In this document: piece after piece, positions 53,393-61,348 of the stretch
Layout: every line of letters begins with the position of its first letter
Numbering within the stretch: position 1 is the first letter of the stretch
Source: Phenylobacterium sp. CCH9-H3
Lineage (GTDB): Bacteria; Pseudomonadota; Alphaproteobacteria; Caulobacterales; Caulobacteraceae
Reading direction: 5' to 3'
Length of the DNA stretch: 61,348 nucleotides
Assembly (NCBI RefSeq): GCF_001557235.1
Contig: NZ_LSJI01000246.1
Span: 1-61,348, forward strand
The notes under the pieces: model-generated
What the model saw: only the letters and a program-made list of their open reading frames with translations
Databases searched by the model: none
Told to the model about the DNA's origin: nothing
Program-made: the position numbers and the translations under genes

Positions 53393-54312
53393 TGCGCTAT
53401 CGCTCGCTCGGCCGCACCGGCCTGACCGTATCGGAGCTGGGCTTCGGCTGCGCGAGCTGGTGGGGCAAGCCGCGCTTCGAGGAGGCCACGGCTGTCGGTC
53501 TGGTGCATGAGGCCATCGACCGGGGCGTGACCCTCTTCGACACCGGCGCCAGCTATTCGGCCGGCGAGGCCGAGCCGCGCCTCGGACGGGCCCTGAAGGG
53601 GCGCGACTCCAGCGGCCTGGTCATCGCCACCAAGGCCGGGACCTATCACGCCGGCGGCGGGCGCATCGGCCGCGACATGTCGCCCGCGGCCATCGTGGCG
53701 AGCGCGGAGCGCAGTCTCCAAAACCTCGGGGTCGAAGCGCTCGGCCTGCTCCAGCTCCACGGCCCCGCCATCCATGAGCTGAACGACTACATGCTGGAGA
53801 CCCTGGCGGGCCTGAAGGCGCGGGGACTGGTCCGCGCCGTGGGCCTGAACAGCTTCGATCCCGCCGTCATGGCCCACGCCATCGGACTGGCCGACGTGGA
53901 CGTGATCATGGTGGACTACAACGTCCTGCGGCCGGAGCGCGAACCGCTGATCGCCCGGGCCGCGGCGGCGGGGAAGGGGGTGCTGGCGGGCATGCCCCTG
54001 GCCATGGGCCACACGCGGCCCTTGCTGGCCAGGCTCAAGGGGCCGCAGGACCTCTGGTACGCCGCCCGCGCCCTCGCCAAGCATCGCGGCGAACTCGCCC
54101 GGGGCCGGCGCTTCGGGTTCCTGCACGGCCTGACGGAGATGTCGGGGTCGCAGGCCGCCCTGGCCTACGTCCTCGCCGACCCCGGCGTCAGCGCCGCCGT
54201 CTTCGGCGCCACGCGGCCGGAGCACCTGCGCGAGAACCTCGCGGCGTCGGGCATGATCCTGCCCGAGGACGTCATGGCCCGCATCCGCGCCGCGCAGAAC
54301 GCAAGCCATTGA
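53392..54312 (+). CDS. Aldo/keto reductase
   Basis: A 306-residue NADPH-dependent AKR: YRSLGRTGLTVSELGFG at the N-terminus, catalytic Asp in TLFDTGASYS with the following Tyr, Lys in VIATKAG, and His in LLQLHGPAI. The C-terminal QAALAYVLADPGVSAAVFG contacts the cofactor. It is coupled to the exported hydrolase; a shared substrate such as a lactone or sugar is possible but not shown. Confidence 0.9.
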   Translation: MRYRSLGRTGLTVSELGFGCASWWGKPRFEEATAVGLVHEAIDRGVTLFDTGASYSAGEAEPRLGRALKGRDSSGLVIATKAGTYHAGGGRIGRDMSPAAIVASAERSLQNLGVEALGLLQLHGPAIHELNDYMLETLAGLKARGLVRAVGLNSFDPAVMAHAIGLADVDVIMVDYNVLRPEREPLIARAAAAGKGVLAGMPLAMGHTRPLLARLKGPQDLWYAARALAKHRGELARGRRFGFLHGLTEMSGSQAALAYVLADPGVSAAVFGATRPEHLRENLAASGMILPEDVMARIRAAQNASH

Positions 54313-54394
54313 CGTGACGTGAGGACTTCCGCCGGCCGGCGGCGGGAGGCATGCTGCCTACCAGAACAACGATAACCTACAGGGCAGGAGCAAG

Positions 54395-56320
54395 ATGGCC
54401 GACGTTCCCGCGAACCTCGAGGACATGCTGAAGGACGCGCACCTGCCGGCGCTCCTTACGGCCATGGTGCACCTTACCGGCGACACCAGCTGGCTGCGGC
54501 CCGAGTGGGCGCCCACCTACAACCCCATGGACCGCGCGGACCTGGGCGTTCCAGAGGCGCGCCAGGCCGAGGCCCGCAAGGCGGCCGCGGAGGCGATCCG
54601 GGCTCATCTCGGCGGCAAGCCGCTGCAGATGGCCCACCCCGATACCACGACCCTGCGCCGGCAGATGGACTTCGTGGCCGGCGCCCCGATCCCCGAGCAG
54701 TACGTGGACTTCCTGCTCGACGAGCTGACCCTGGACGGGCGCAGCACCAAGGATCCGCAGTTCGAGCAGCCGCAGCTCAAGGCCGCCGCGCGCAAGCTCA
54801 ATGTGCTGGTGATCGGCGCCGGGATGTCCGGCCTGCTGACCGGGATCAGGCTCAGCCAGGCGGGCGTGCCGTTCCAGATCGTGGACAAGAACGCCGACGT
54901 CGGCGGCACCTGGTTCGAGAACACCTACCCCGGCTGCCGGGTGGACAACTCGAACCACATGTACAGCTATTCCTTCGAGCCCAACCATCTGTGGCCGCAG
55001 CATTTCTCGCCCCAGCCGGTGCTGCTGGAATACTTCCGCGGCATCGCCGCCAAGTACGACCTGCGCAAGCACATCCGCTTCGAGACGCTGGTCGAGAGCC
55101 TGGCCTGGGACGAGGGGCGGGCCGTCTGGCGCGTGACGCTCAAGGGCAAGGACGGCCGCACGGAGGTCATCGAGGCCAATGCGGTGGTCACCGCCGTGGG
55201 CCAGCTCAACCGCCCGCGCATGCCGGACATCCCGGGGCTGGGCAGCTTCGAAGGGCCGGCGTTCCACTCGGCGGAATGGCGGCACGACGTGGATCTCAAG
55301 GGCAAGCGCGTGGGGGTGATCGGCACCGGCGCCTCGGCCTACCAGTTCGTGCCGGAGATCGCACCGCAGGTGGCCAGCCTGACCGTCTTCCAGCGCACGC
55401 CGCCCTGGGGCCTGCCCGTGCCGCACTACCACGACGACGTACCGGACAACATGAAGTGGGTGCTGGAGCACGTGCCCTACTTCGACAAGTGGTACCGCTT
55501 CTACCTGTTCTGGATGACCACCGAGGGCTTCCTGCCGATGGTGAAGTCCGACCCGGCCTGGAGCGGGCCGCCCACCGCGGTGGGGCCGGAGAACGCCATG
55601 CTGCGCGAGATGGCGACCCTGTCGCTGCAGGCGCAGGTCGCCGACCGACCCGACCTGGCCGACAAGGTGATCCCGCAGTACCCCATCGGCGGCAAGCGGG
55701 CGGTGCTGGACAACGGCGTCTGGATCGCGGCCCTGAAGCGCGACAACGTCAGCCTCGTCACCGACAAAGTCGCCGAGATCACCGCCAACGGCGTGCGCAC
55801 CGCCGACGGCGTGGAGCACGAATTCGACGTCCTGATCTACGGCACCGGCTTCCAGGCCTCGAACTTCCTGTCGTACCTGAAGGTGAAGGGCCGGGGCGGG
55901 CGCGACCTGCACGAGACCTGGGGCGGCGACGCCAAGGCCTATCTGGGCATGACGGTGCCGGGCTTCCCGAACTTCTTCATCACCTACGGGCCCAACACCA
56001 ACATCGTCGTGAACGGCTCGATCATCTTCTTCTCGGAGTGCTCGGTCCGCTACATCGTCGGCTGCCTCAAGCTGCTGGCCGAGACCGGGGCCCGCGCGCT
56101 TGAACCCAAGAAGGCGGTGCACGACGACTTCAACCGTCGGGTGGATGAGGCCAACGCCGGCTGGGCCTGGGGCTCGCCGCACGTGTCCAGCTGGTACAAG
56201 AACAGCTTCGGCCGGGTCAGCCAGAACTGGCCCTTCGGCCTGATCGACTACTGGCGAGCCACCCTGGCGCCGAACCCGGACGATTTCGTGCTGGAGAAGA
56301 CGCCCGAGCCCGTCGCCTAG
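54395..56320 (+). CDS. Baeyer-Villiger-type flavin monooxygenase
   Basis: A 641-residue FAD/NADPH enzyme. After an N-terminal extension of about 130 residues it has the FAD motif VIGAGMSGLLTGIRL, the signature FEGPAFHSAEW (FxGxxxHxxxW) and the NADPH motif GVIGTGASAYQFVPE, then YGTGFQASNFLS. This is the layout of type I BVMOs such as cyclohexanone or 4-hydroxyacetophenone monooxygenase; the long N-terminus favours the latter group. CAGGAG precedes the ATG. It probably oxidises a ketone to an ester. Confidence 0.92.
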   Translation: MADVPANLEDMLKDAHLPALLTAMVHLTGDTSWLRPEWAPTYNPMDRADLGVPEARQAEARKAAAEAIRAHLGGKPLQMAHPDTTTLRRQMDFVAGAPIPEQYVDFLLDELTLDGRSTKDPQFEQPQLKAAARKLNVLVIGAGMSGLLTGIRLSQAGVPFQIVDKNADVGGTWFENTYPGCRVDNSNHMYSYSFEPNHLWPQHFSPQPVLLEYFRGIAAKYDLRKHIRFETLVESLAWDEGRAVWRVTLKGKDGRTEVIEANAVVTAVGQLNRPRMPDIPGLGSFEGPAFHSAEWRHDVDLKGKRVGVIGTGASAYQFVPEIAPQVASLTVFQRTPPWGLPVPHYHDDVPDNMKWVLEHVPYFDKWYRFYLFWMTTEGFLPMVKSDPAWSGPPTAVGPENAMLREMATLSLQAQVADRPDLADKVIPQYPIGGKRAVLDNGVWIAALKRDNVSLVTDKVAEITANGVRTADGVEHEFDVLIYGTGFQASNFLSYLKVKGRGGRDLHETWGGDAKAYLGMTVPGFPNFFITYGPNTNIVVNGSIIFFSECSVRYIVGCLKLLAETGARALEPKKAVHDDFNRRVDEANAGWAWGSPHVSSWYKNSFGRVSQNWPFGLIDYWRATLAPNPDDFVLEKTPEPVA

Positions 56321-56321
56321 A

Positions 56322-57335
56322 TCAGTCCGCGGTCAGGGCCAGGAGGGCGAACGAGGCCAGCCAGTGCTCGCCCATGTAGTCCCCGGCCACGTGGGGCAGG
56401 CTGGCGGCCAGGTGCCGTTCCGCCGCCGCCGCCATGACCGGCCGGGCCGCATGGCCCTCCGGCAGGGCGGCCGCGAGGTTGCGCCAGCACCAGGCCCGGG
56501 AGAGGTTCAGCCCGTCCAGATGGGCGATCTTGCCGTCCGTGCGGTCCGAGGGGGTCGCGGGCATGAACAGGCTGGCCGGCGCCTGTTCCGCTGCGCGCGG
56601 GAGGTAGGCGGCGAACCACTCCGCGAACGCCTCGGCGGGGAGCAGGCGGCGCAGGCACTCCGCGGTCATCAGGGTCGGCGAGAGGAAGTCGTCCCCCGAC
56701 GGCTCCCACGCCTGGGCGTCGCGGTCGCCCTGGTGCCAGCTGCGCATCTTCGCCGCGAACAGGGCCAGCAGCGCCTCGTCCCCCACGGCGCGGGCGTAGT
56801 CGCTGGCCAGGGCGATGGCGAAGCTGGTGGAGGAGTGGACGCCCGTCCGGATCGGATAGGTGGCGATGGGCAGGAAGTCGCGGAACCGCTGGGCGAAGGC
56901 GTCGGCCAGGGGCTGCAGCGCGGCCGCCCAGGGCGCATCGTGCGCCAGGAGTTCGGCCTGCAGTTTCAGCAGCCAACCCCAGCCGTACGGCCGCTCGAAC
57001 CCGCGCGATTGAGGCCGTGCGAGATAGGCCGTCTCGGCGGCTGCCTTCTCGGCGGTGAAGGCCTCGTCGAACAGCGCCCGGATCGCCGGCGCCTCGGCCA
57101 TCTGCGGGTACAGCCGCAGCACCGTGGCCAGGGTCCAGTAGCCGTGGACGCAGGAGTGCCAGTCGAAGCTGCCGAAGAAGATCGGGTGCAGGTCGCGCGG
57201 TCCCTGCACGTCCTGCGGCCCGGCCAGGACGTGGTCCATCTTGTTCGGGTACTCGCGGGCCACGTGGCCGAGCGCCAGCTGCGCGAACTGCGACGCCCGA
57301 TCCGGCGTCAATCGGTCAGCGGAAGGCGAGGACAT
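56322..57335 (-). CDS. DUF2891 family protein
   Basis: A 337-residue alpha-helical protein with the DUF2891 marks FFGSFDWHSCVHGYWTL, ERPYGWGWLLKLQAEL and DFLSPTLMTAECLRR. The alternating helices suggest an (alpha/alpha) barrel as in glycosidases or epimerases; no enzyme activity is established to my knowledge. It overlaps the DUF979 gene by 20 bp, so it is the last gene of the DUF969-DUF979-DUF2891 operon. Confidence 0.88.
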   Translation of the reverse strand: MSSPSADRLTPDRASQFAQLALGHVAREYPNKMDHVLAGPQDVQGPRDLHPIFFGSFDWHSCVHGYWTLATVLRLYPQMAEAPAIRALFDEAFTAEKAAAETAYLARPQSRGFERPYGWGWLLKLQAELLAHDAPWAAALQPLADAFAQRFRDFLPIATYPIRTGVHSSTSFAIALASDYARAVGDEALLALFAAKMRSWHQGDRDAQAWEPSGDDFLSPTLMTAECLRRLLPAEAFAEWFAAYLPRAAEQAPASLFMPATPSDRTDGKIAHLDGLNLSRAWCWRNLAAALPEGHAARPVMAAAAERHLAASLPHVAGDYMGEHWLASFALLALTAD

Positions 57336-58269
57336 ACATCAGCACGGTATTGGCGATTAGCAGGGGCAGGGCGGTGGGGATCTGGGCCTTGATCACCGCG
57401 TACCGGTCGGGCAGCTCCAGCAGCGCCGCCGGCACCAGGTTGAAGTTGGCGGCCAGCGGGGTCATCAGCGTCCCGCAGAAGCCGGACAGCATGCCGATGG
57501 AGGCCACCACCGCCGGGTCGCCGCCGAACCGCTGGATCAGGATCGGCAGGCCGATGCCCGCGGTCATCACCGGGAAGGCGGCGAAGGCGTTGCCCATGAT
57601 CATCGTGAAGCCGGCCATGCCGAGGCAATAGACCGCCACCGCCGTCAGCCGGGCGTCCATGGGGATCCAGGTGGTGACCAGCTCCCCGATCACGTCGCCC
57701 ACCCCGGCCAGGGCGAAGATCGCGCCTAGGGCCGCCAGCATCTGCGGGAGCAGCGCGGCCCAGCCCACGGTGTCCATCAGCCGCCGGCCCTCCTGCAGCG
57801 GGCTGATCAGCGGCTGGCGGAGCAGGATCAACGCCACGCCGACCGCGATGACCGCGGCCAGCGCCAGCGAGATTGGCGTCGCCTGCTTGGGGTCGAGCAG
57901 GGGCGTGCCGCCGAGCTCCAGCGGCTTCAGGACGAGCACGCCGAACGCCACCACGACGGGCAGGGTCAGGGCCGGGATGAACAGCTTCTCGCCGAACCGT
58001 TCGGCCAGCACCTTGCGTTCCTCCGCAGCGGTGGTGGCGGGCTGGCCGCGGCCCAGGAGGCCGAAGCCGGCGATGGCCGCCAGGCCCAGCACCAGGACCC
58101 CGTTGCCCAGGTCCCCCAGATGGTCGCCGGCCAGGTAGCTCACCGCGACCAGGCCCCAGAAGGCCGCGTTGCCGAGGCGCTTCCTGTTGTTGGCGTCCAT
58201 GGCGCTCAGCACCGCGAAGGCGGCGAACACCAGGCCGGACAGGAAGTAGACGGCGGAAAGCTTGATCAT
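57316..58269 (-). CDS. DUF979 membrane protein, transporter half
   Basis: A 317-residue protein with nine or ten membrane segments and the DUF979 hallmarks IMGNAFAAFPVMTAGIG and GMLSGFCGTLMTPLAANFN. It starts ATG 58269 in an ATGA overlap with the DUF969 gene. The two proteins are always found together and look like two halves of one permease. The substrate is not established; co-occurrence with pyroglutamyl peptidase genes elsewhere suggests 5-oxoproline or small peptides (recalled, not shown here). Confidence 0.9.
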   Translation of the reverse strand: MIKLSAVYFLSGLVFAAFAVLSAMDANNRKRLGNAAFWGLVAVSYLAGDHLGDLGNGVLVLGLAAIAGFGLLGRGQPATTAAEERKVLAERFGEKLFIPALTLPVVVAFGVLVLKPLELGGTPLLDPKQATPISLALAAVIAVGVALILLRQPLISPLQEGRRLMDTVGWAALLPQMLAALGAIFALAGVGDVIGELVTTWIPMDARLTAVAVYCLGMAGFTMIMGNAFAAFPVMTAGIGLPILIQRFGGDPAVVASIGMLSGFCGTLMTPLAANFNLVPAALLELPDRYAVIKAQIPTALPLLIANTVLMYVLAFR

Positions 58270-58934
58270 GCGCCTGGTCCCCGCCGCAGCTTGCGGTCGA
58301 AGAGCAGCAGCCGGCCGGCGTGCAGGGCGAAGGCCACGATGGCCGTGGGGATCGCCCAGAGCGACAGGTGGAGCGGCTCGATGACGATTCCGCTGGCGGC
58401 CAGGAAGCCCACCATCAGCAGGATCGAGCCGATGGCGATGAAGATGTCCTCGCCGAAGAACAGGCCGATGTTGTCGGTCGCCGAGGTCATGGCGCGGACG
58501 TCCTGCCGGGTCGCGTCGTCCAGTTCGCCGGTCCGCGCTTCCACGGCGCCCTCGGCCATGGGCGCGACCATCGGGCGGACGCTCTGGGCATGGCCGGCGA
58601 TGGAGGTCAGGCCCAGCGCCGAGGTGATCTGCCGGAAGGCCAGGTAGCCGATCAGGAACGGCCCCACCGAGACGCCCTTGAAACGGGCGATCAGCGACCG
58701 CGCGCGTTCCTGCAGGCCCGCCCGTTCGACCACGCCGACCACCGGCAGCACCAGGTAGGCGGCGGTGACGAAGCGGTTCTCGTTGAACGCCTTGCCGAAC
58801 GCCTCCAGCACCTCCACAGGGGTCAGGCCCGCAGCGATCCCCGTGACGAAGGCGGCGATGGTCACGACCAGCAGCGGGTTCAGCCGCACGGCGAAGCCGA
58901 CCACCACCGTGGCCACGCCCAGAAGCGTCAGCAT
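58266..58934 (-). CDS. DUF969 membrane protein, transporter half
   Basis: A 222-residue membrane protein with six or seven spans and the DUF969 patterns TLLGVATVVVGFAVRLNPLL, AYLVLPVVGVVERAGLQERA and FFGEDIFIAIGSILL. ATG 58934 is chosen because GGGGAG lies five bases upstream; a GTG at 58949 would add five residues. First gene of the operon with DUF979 and DUF2891. It is divergent from the 42-residue gene at 59009. Confidence 0.9.
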   Translation of the reverse strand: MLTLLGVATVVVGFAVRLNPLLVVTIAAFVTGIAAGLTPVEVLEAFGKAFNENRFVTAAYLVLPVVGVVERAGLQERARSLIARFKGVSVGPFLIGYLAFRQITSALGLTSIAGHAQSVRPMVAPMAEGAVEARTGELDDATRQDVRAMTSATDNIGLFFGEDIFIAIGSILLMVGFLAASGIVIEPLHLSLWAIPTAIVAFALHAGRLLLFDRKLRRGPGA

Positions 58935-59008
58935 GCCGGCTCCCCACACGATTCCGTGCGCATTGGAGCGGTTGGCGACGCCGGGGGCAACGGCCTAGAC
59001 TCCCCCAC

Positions 59009-59137
59009 ATGAGCGAACCACGCGACGATCGCGGCCCGGAGCATGATGAGGTCGACGAGGCTGGGGAAGAATCGTTCCCGGCCAGCGACCCGCCGCCCTG
59101 GACGCCGCCCGGCCACAGCGACCCGCTGGACGACTAG
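59009..59137 (+). CDS. 42-aa protein with ESFPASDP motif
   Basis: A very short frame starting MSEPRDDRGPEHDEVDEAG followed by EESFPASDPPPWTPPG and ending DPLDD. It is acidic and likely disordered. The motif matches the C-terminus of the 94-residue protein at 31001-31285 (EETFPSSDP). I recall similar short proteins in other alphaproteobacteria, with no known function. Its TAG stop shares CTAG (59134-59137) with ksgA, the same arrangement as other convergent pairs here. No ribosome binding site is seen. Confidence 0.6.
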   Translation: MSEPRDDRGPEHDEVDEAGEESFPASDPPPWTPPGHSDPLDD

Positions 59138-59958
59138 CGGCGCGCCAGCCAGGCGTCGGCGAGGGCGAGAAACCCTGCGACCGGGATCACTTCGGCCCGG
59201 GCCTGGGGGTCGAGCCCGGCCGCCAGGATTAGCTCTTCGCCGCCCAGGACCTTCAGGCTGGACCGCAGCATCTTGCGCCGCTGCCCGAAGGCGGCCGCCG
59301 TCACCTTCTGCAGGGCGTCGAGGCGTTCGGCGCTGGGCCGCTCGGCCAGGGGCTCCAGCCGCACCACGGCGGAATCGACCTTCGGCGGCGGGGTGAAGGC
59401 GCGGGCCGGGGCGTCCAGGACCCGCCGGGCCTTGCAGGTCGCCTGCACGATCACCGCCAGCCGGCCATAGGCCTCGTCGCCTGGCCCCTCGGTGATCCGG
59501 TCCGCCACCTCGCGCTGGAACATCAGGGTCAGGGATTTGGGCGTCCAGGGTCCGGTCAGCCACTTGATCAGCAGCGGCGTGCCGACGTTGTAGGGCAGGT
59601 TCGACACCAGGTGCGCCGGCGCGCCCGCCGCGATGGCCGCCTCGTCGGCCTTGAGGGCGTCGGCGAACACCAGCGCCAGGTTCGGCGCCACGTCCGCCAC
59701 CTCCTGCAGCAGCGGGCGGAACCGCTCGTCCATCTCGATGGCGGTGACCCGCGCGCCGGTCTCCAGCAGCGCCCGCGTCAGCCCGCCGGGCCCGGGCCCC
59801 ACCTCGATCACGTGGTCGCCTTCGCCCACCTGCGCCAGGCGGGCGATCTTGCGCGTGACGTTGAGGTCCAGCAGGAAGTGCTGGCCGAACGCCTTCTTGG
59901 CCCACAGGCCATGGGCTTCCAGCGCCTCGCGCAGGCTGGGCAGGTCTTCGAGGCTCAA
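59134..59958 (-). CDS. ksgA: 16S rRNA dimethyladenosine transferase KsgA
   Basis: A 274-residue enzyme that dimethylates two adjacent adenosines in the 3' end of 16S rRNA. The SAM motif is VIEVGPGPGGLTRALL, the catalytic motif NLPYNVGTPLL, and the N-terminus has KKAFGQHFLLD. The start is TTG 59958 in a TTGA overlap with pdxA; a longer frame upstream is inside pdxA. Part of the conserved surA-pdxA-ksgA operon. Confidence 0.95.
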   Translation of the reverse strand: MSLEDLPSLREALEAHGLWAKKAFGQHFLLDLNVTRKIARLAQVGEGDHVIEVGPGPGGLTRALLETGARVTAIEMDERFRPLLQEVADVAPNLALVFADALKADEAAIAAGAPAHLVSNLPYNVGTPLLIKWLTGPWTPKSLTLMFQREVADRITEGPGDEAYGRLAVIVQATCKARRVLDAPARAFTPPPKVDSAVVRLEPLAERPSAERLDALQKVTAAAFGQRRKMLRSSLKVLGGEELILAAGLDPQARAEVIPVAGFLALADAWLARR

Positions 59959-60959
59959 GGGCGTCGCCGCGCGATCTCGTCGGCCAGGCGGATGGCGGCG
60001 ATCAGGCTGTCGGGGCGCGCGATCCCACGCCCGGCGATGTCGAAGGCCGTGCCGTGGTCGGGCGAGGTGCGGACGATGGGCAGGCCCAGGGTCACGTTCA
60101 CCCCGCCCCAGAAATCCAGCATCTTGATCGGGATGAGCGCCTGGTCGTGATAGAGGCACAGCGCGGCGTCGTAGGTCGCGCGCACCTCGGCCGGGAACAG
60201 GGTGTCCGACGGATAGGGGCCCCGCGCGTCCACCCCCAGGTCCTTCAGCGCCCGGATCGCCGGCTCGACGATCTCGACCTCCTCGCGCCCGATGGAGCCG
60301 CTCTCGCCCGCGTGCGGGTTGAGGCCCGCCACGGCCACGCGGGGCCGCTCGACCCCGAAGTCGCGGCGAAGCGCCTGGGCGGTCACCAGGCCCGCATTGA
60401 CCACGGCCTGGATGTCGAGCTTGGCCGACACCCGCGCCAGGGCTTCGTGCACCGTCACCAGCGTCACCCGCAGATCCGCGGCGGTCAGCATCATGATGGG
60501 GCCGCGCGCGCCGTCATAGCTGGCGGCGGCGGTCAGCTCGCCGAGGAATTCGGTGTGGCCGGGAAACTTGAAGCCGGCGGCGTAGAGCGGCGCCTTGGCG
60601 ATCGGGGCGGTGACGACGCCGGACACCGTCTTCGACAGGGCCAGGCCCACCGCGGTCTCGATCCACTGGATGATCGCGGGCGCGGCGGCCGGCGAGGGCT
60701 GGCCGGCCACCACCGGGCCGCGCAACGGCAGATCCAGGACCGGGATGGCGGTCGGAAACAGGGCCTCGGCCTCGGAGGGAGACGAGATGGGCCGCACCAG
60801 TCCCGCCGTCGAGGTCGGGGCGGAGGCGACCGCGCGCGCATCGCCGACCACGAAGAACGCCGGCCCCTGGTCCTTCAACGCCCGCCACGCCTTGACGACG
60901 ATCTCCGGGCCGATGCCGGCCGGGTCGCCGAGCGTCAGGGCGAGGGGGCCGGTCCTCAC
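59955..60959 (-). CDS. pdxA: 4-hydroxythreonine-4-phosphate dehydrogenase
   Basis: A 334-residue NAD-dependent enzyme of pyridoxal phosphate synthesis. It has LALTLGDPAGIGPEIV, the metal-site histidines in PGHTEFLGEL and LCLYHDQALIPIK, GLNPHAGESG and TSPDHGTAFDIAG. The start is GTG 60959. It follows surA by 16 bp and overlaps ksgA by TTGA, the arrangement found across proteobacteria. Confidence 0.95.
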   Translation of the reverse strand: MRTGPLALTLGDPAGIGPEIVVKAWRALKDQGPAFFVVGDARAVASAPTSTAGLVRPISSPSEAEALFPTAIPVLDLPLRGPVVAGQPSPAAAPAIIQWIETAVGLALSKTVSGVVTAPIAKAPLYAAGFKFPGHTEFLGELTAAASYDGARGPIMMLTAADLRVTLVTVHEALARVSAKLDIQAVVNAGLVTAQALRRDFGVERPRVAVAGLNPHAGESGSIGREEVEIVEPAIRALKDLGVDARGPYPSDTLFPAEVRATYDAALCLYHDQALIPIKMLDFWGGVNVTLGLPIVRTSPDHGTAFDIAGRGIARPDSLIAAIRLADEIARRRP

Positions 60960-60975
60960 GTCGTCTCGCCAGCCA

Positions 60976-61348
60976 TCACTTGGTTTCGATGGTGGCCGAG
61001 TTGCGCAGGTCGCGCATGTAGCGCCGTGCGATCATGCTGAGCTGCTGGCCGCGGAGACGGCGCTCGATCTGGTCCTTGTCGGTCTGCGCGCCACCGGCGG
61101 TGCGGCGGCCGCAGACGGCGATCAGGTGCAGGCCGGCCGAGGTCCGGATCGGATCGGAGACCTGGTTCACCTGCAGCTTTTCCGCGGGGTCGCGGAAGGC
61201 CGGGGCCAGGTCGTCCAGCTCGGCCTCGCCCAGGTCGCCGGCCACGACGCCCTGCGCCCCGGCGGCGGCGGCTTCCAGGCCGGCGCAGTCCTTGATCTGG
61301 GGCTTCAGGGCCGCGAGCTTGGCGCGCGCGGCCCTGAAGCCCCAGATC
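60976..61348 (-). CDS. surA: Periplasmic chaperone/peptidyl-prolyl isomerase SurA (partial)
   Basis: The C-terminal part of a parvulin-type chaperone, cut by the end of the window; at least 123 codons are visible. It shows VVAGDLGEAEL and VNQVSDPIRTSAGLHLIAVCG, the parvulin domain pattern, and an ending with RLRGQQLSMIARRYMRDLRN. SurA helps outer-membrane proteins fold. The identity is supported by the next genes, pdxA and ksgA. Confidence 0.85.
   Translation of the reverse strand, partial: IWGFRAARAKLAALKPQIKDCAGLEAAAAGAQGVVAGDLGEAELDDLAPAFRDPAEKLQVNQVSDPIRTSAGLHLIAVCGRRTAGGAQTDKDQIERRLRGQQLSMIARRYMRDLRNSATIETK

Noticed and set aside
54331..54344. Palindrome CCGCCGGCCGGCGG after the aldo/keto reductase gene as a terminator
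   Set aside because: No loop of useful size and no T-tract; such GC palindromes are frequent in this DNA.

Overview
The window is GC-rich, densely packed DNA from an alphaproteobacterium, most likely a member of the Caulobacteraceae (Caulobacter or Phenylobacterium type). The grounds are gene content and order: a DgcB-type diguanylate cyclase close to an RhlB-type DEAD-box helicase, a CicA-type phosphatase lying inverted between clpP and clpX with lon and a HU gene downstream, and a SUF operon headed by an Rrf2 regulator. It looks like core chromosome. I see no phage, transposon, integrase or CRISPR array.

Layout. 0-3.6 kb: a two-component pair, then small metabolic genes. 3.6-11.6 kb: a SUF iron-sulfur assembly operon (Rrf2 regulator, NifS/IscS-type desulfurase, sufB, two unknown small genes, sufC, sufD, sufS, sufT-like, sufA, 2TM protein), nearly every junction overlapping by 1-4 bp. 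11.6-18.6 kb (minus strand): GST, enoyl-CoA hydratase, diguanylate cyclase, DEAD-box helicase, small basic protein, parE. 18.7-24.1 kb: esterase, small membrane proteins, M61 protease, and the nitrogen pair glnB-glnA with a strong terminator. 24.3-36.4 kb: thiolase-like protein, phosphatases, NAD(P)HX repair enzyme, an ABC-F gene broken by what looks like a micro-inversion, ndk, DsbA-type and M20 proteins. 36.6-40 kb: a 1116-residue RTX-type exported nuclease. 40-50.2 kb: the proteolysis block clpP / cicA / clpX / lon / HU, interrupted between clpX and lon by an accessory stretch. 50.2-54.3 kb: a manganese (yybP-ykoY) riboswitch ahead of a UPF0016/GDT1 exporter, a POT peptide transporter, tRNA-Val(TAC), a hydrolase and an aldo/keto reductase. 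54.4-61.3 kb: a Baeyer-Villiger-type monooxygenase, a DUF969-DUF979-DUF2891 operon, and the conserved surA-pdxA-ksgA operon, with surA cut by the window end.

Several genes form working units. The SUF genes build and deliver Fe-S clusters under a regulator that itself has cluster-ligand residues. GlnB and GlnA couple nitrogen sensing to assimilation. ClpXP and Lon are the main regulatory proteases, with two heat-shock-like promoters ahead of lon. The Mn riboswitch should switch on its exporter when manganese is high.

The most unusual observations are: (1) the ABC-F gene is frameshifted exactly where a 21-bp segment reads as the missing protein sequence on the opposite strand; (2) of ten convergent CDS pairs, five share a palindromic stop (CTAG or TTAA) in a 4-bp overlap and none is more than 7 bp apart; (3) two unknown small proteins sit translationally coupled inside the SUF operon; (4) two otherwise unrelated small proteins share an acidic ESFPASDP/ETFPSSDP motif; (5) a structured intergenic region at 28.7-28.9 kb; (6) tandem sigma-32-like promoters upstream of lon.
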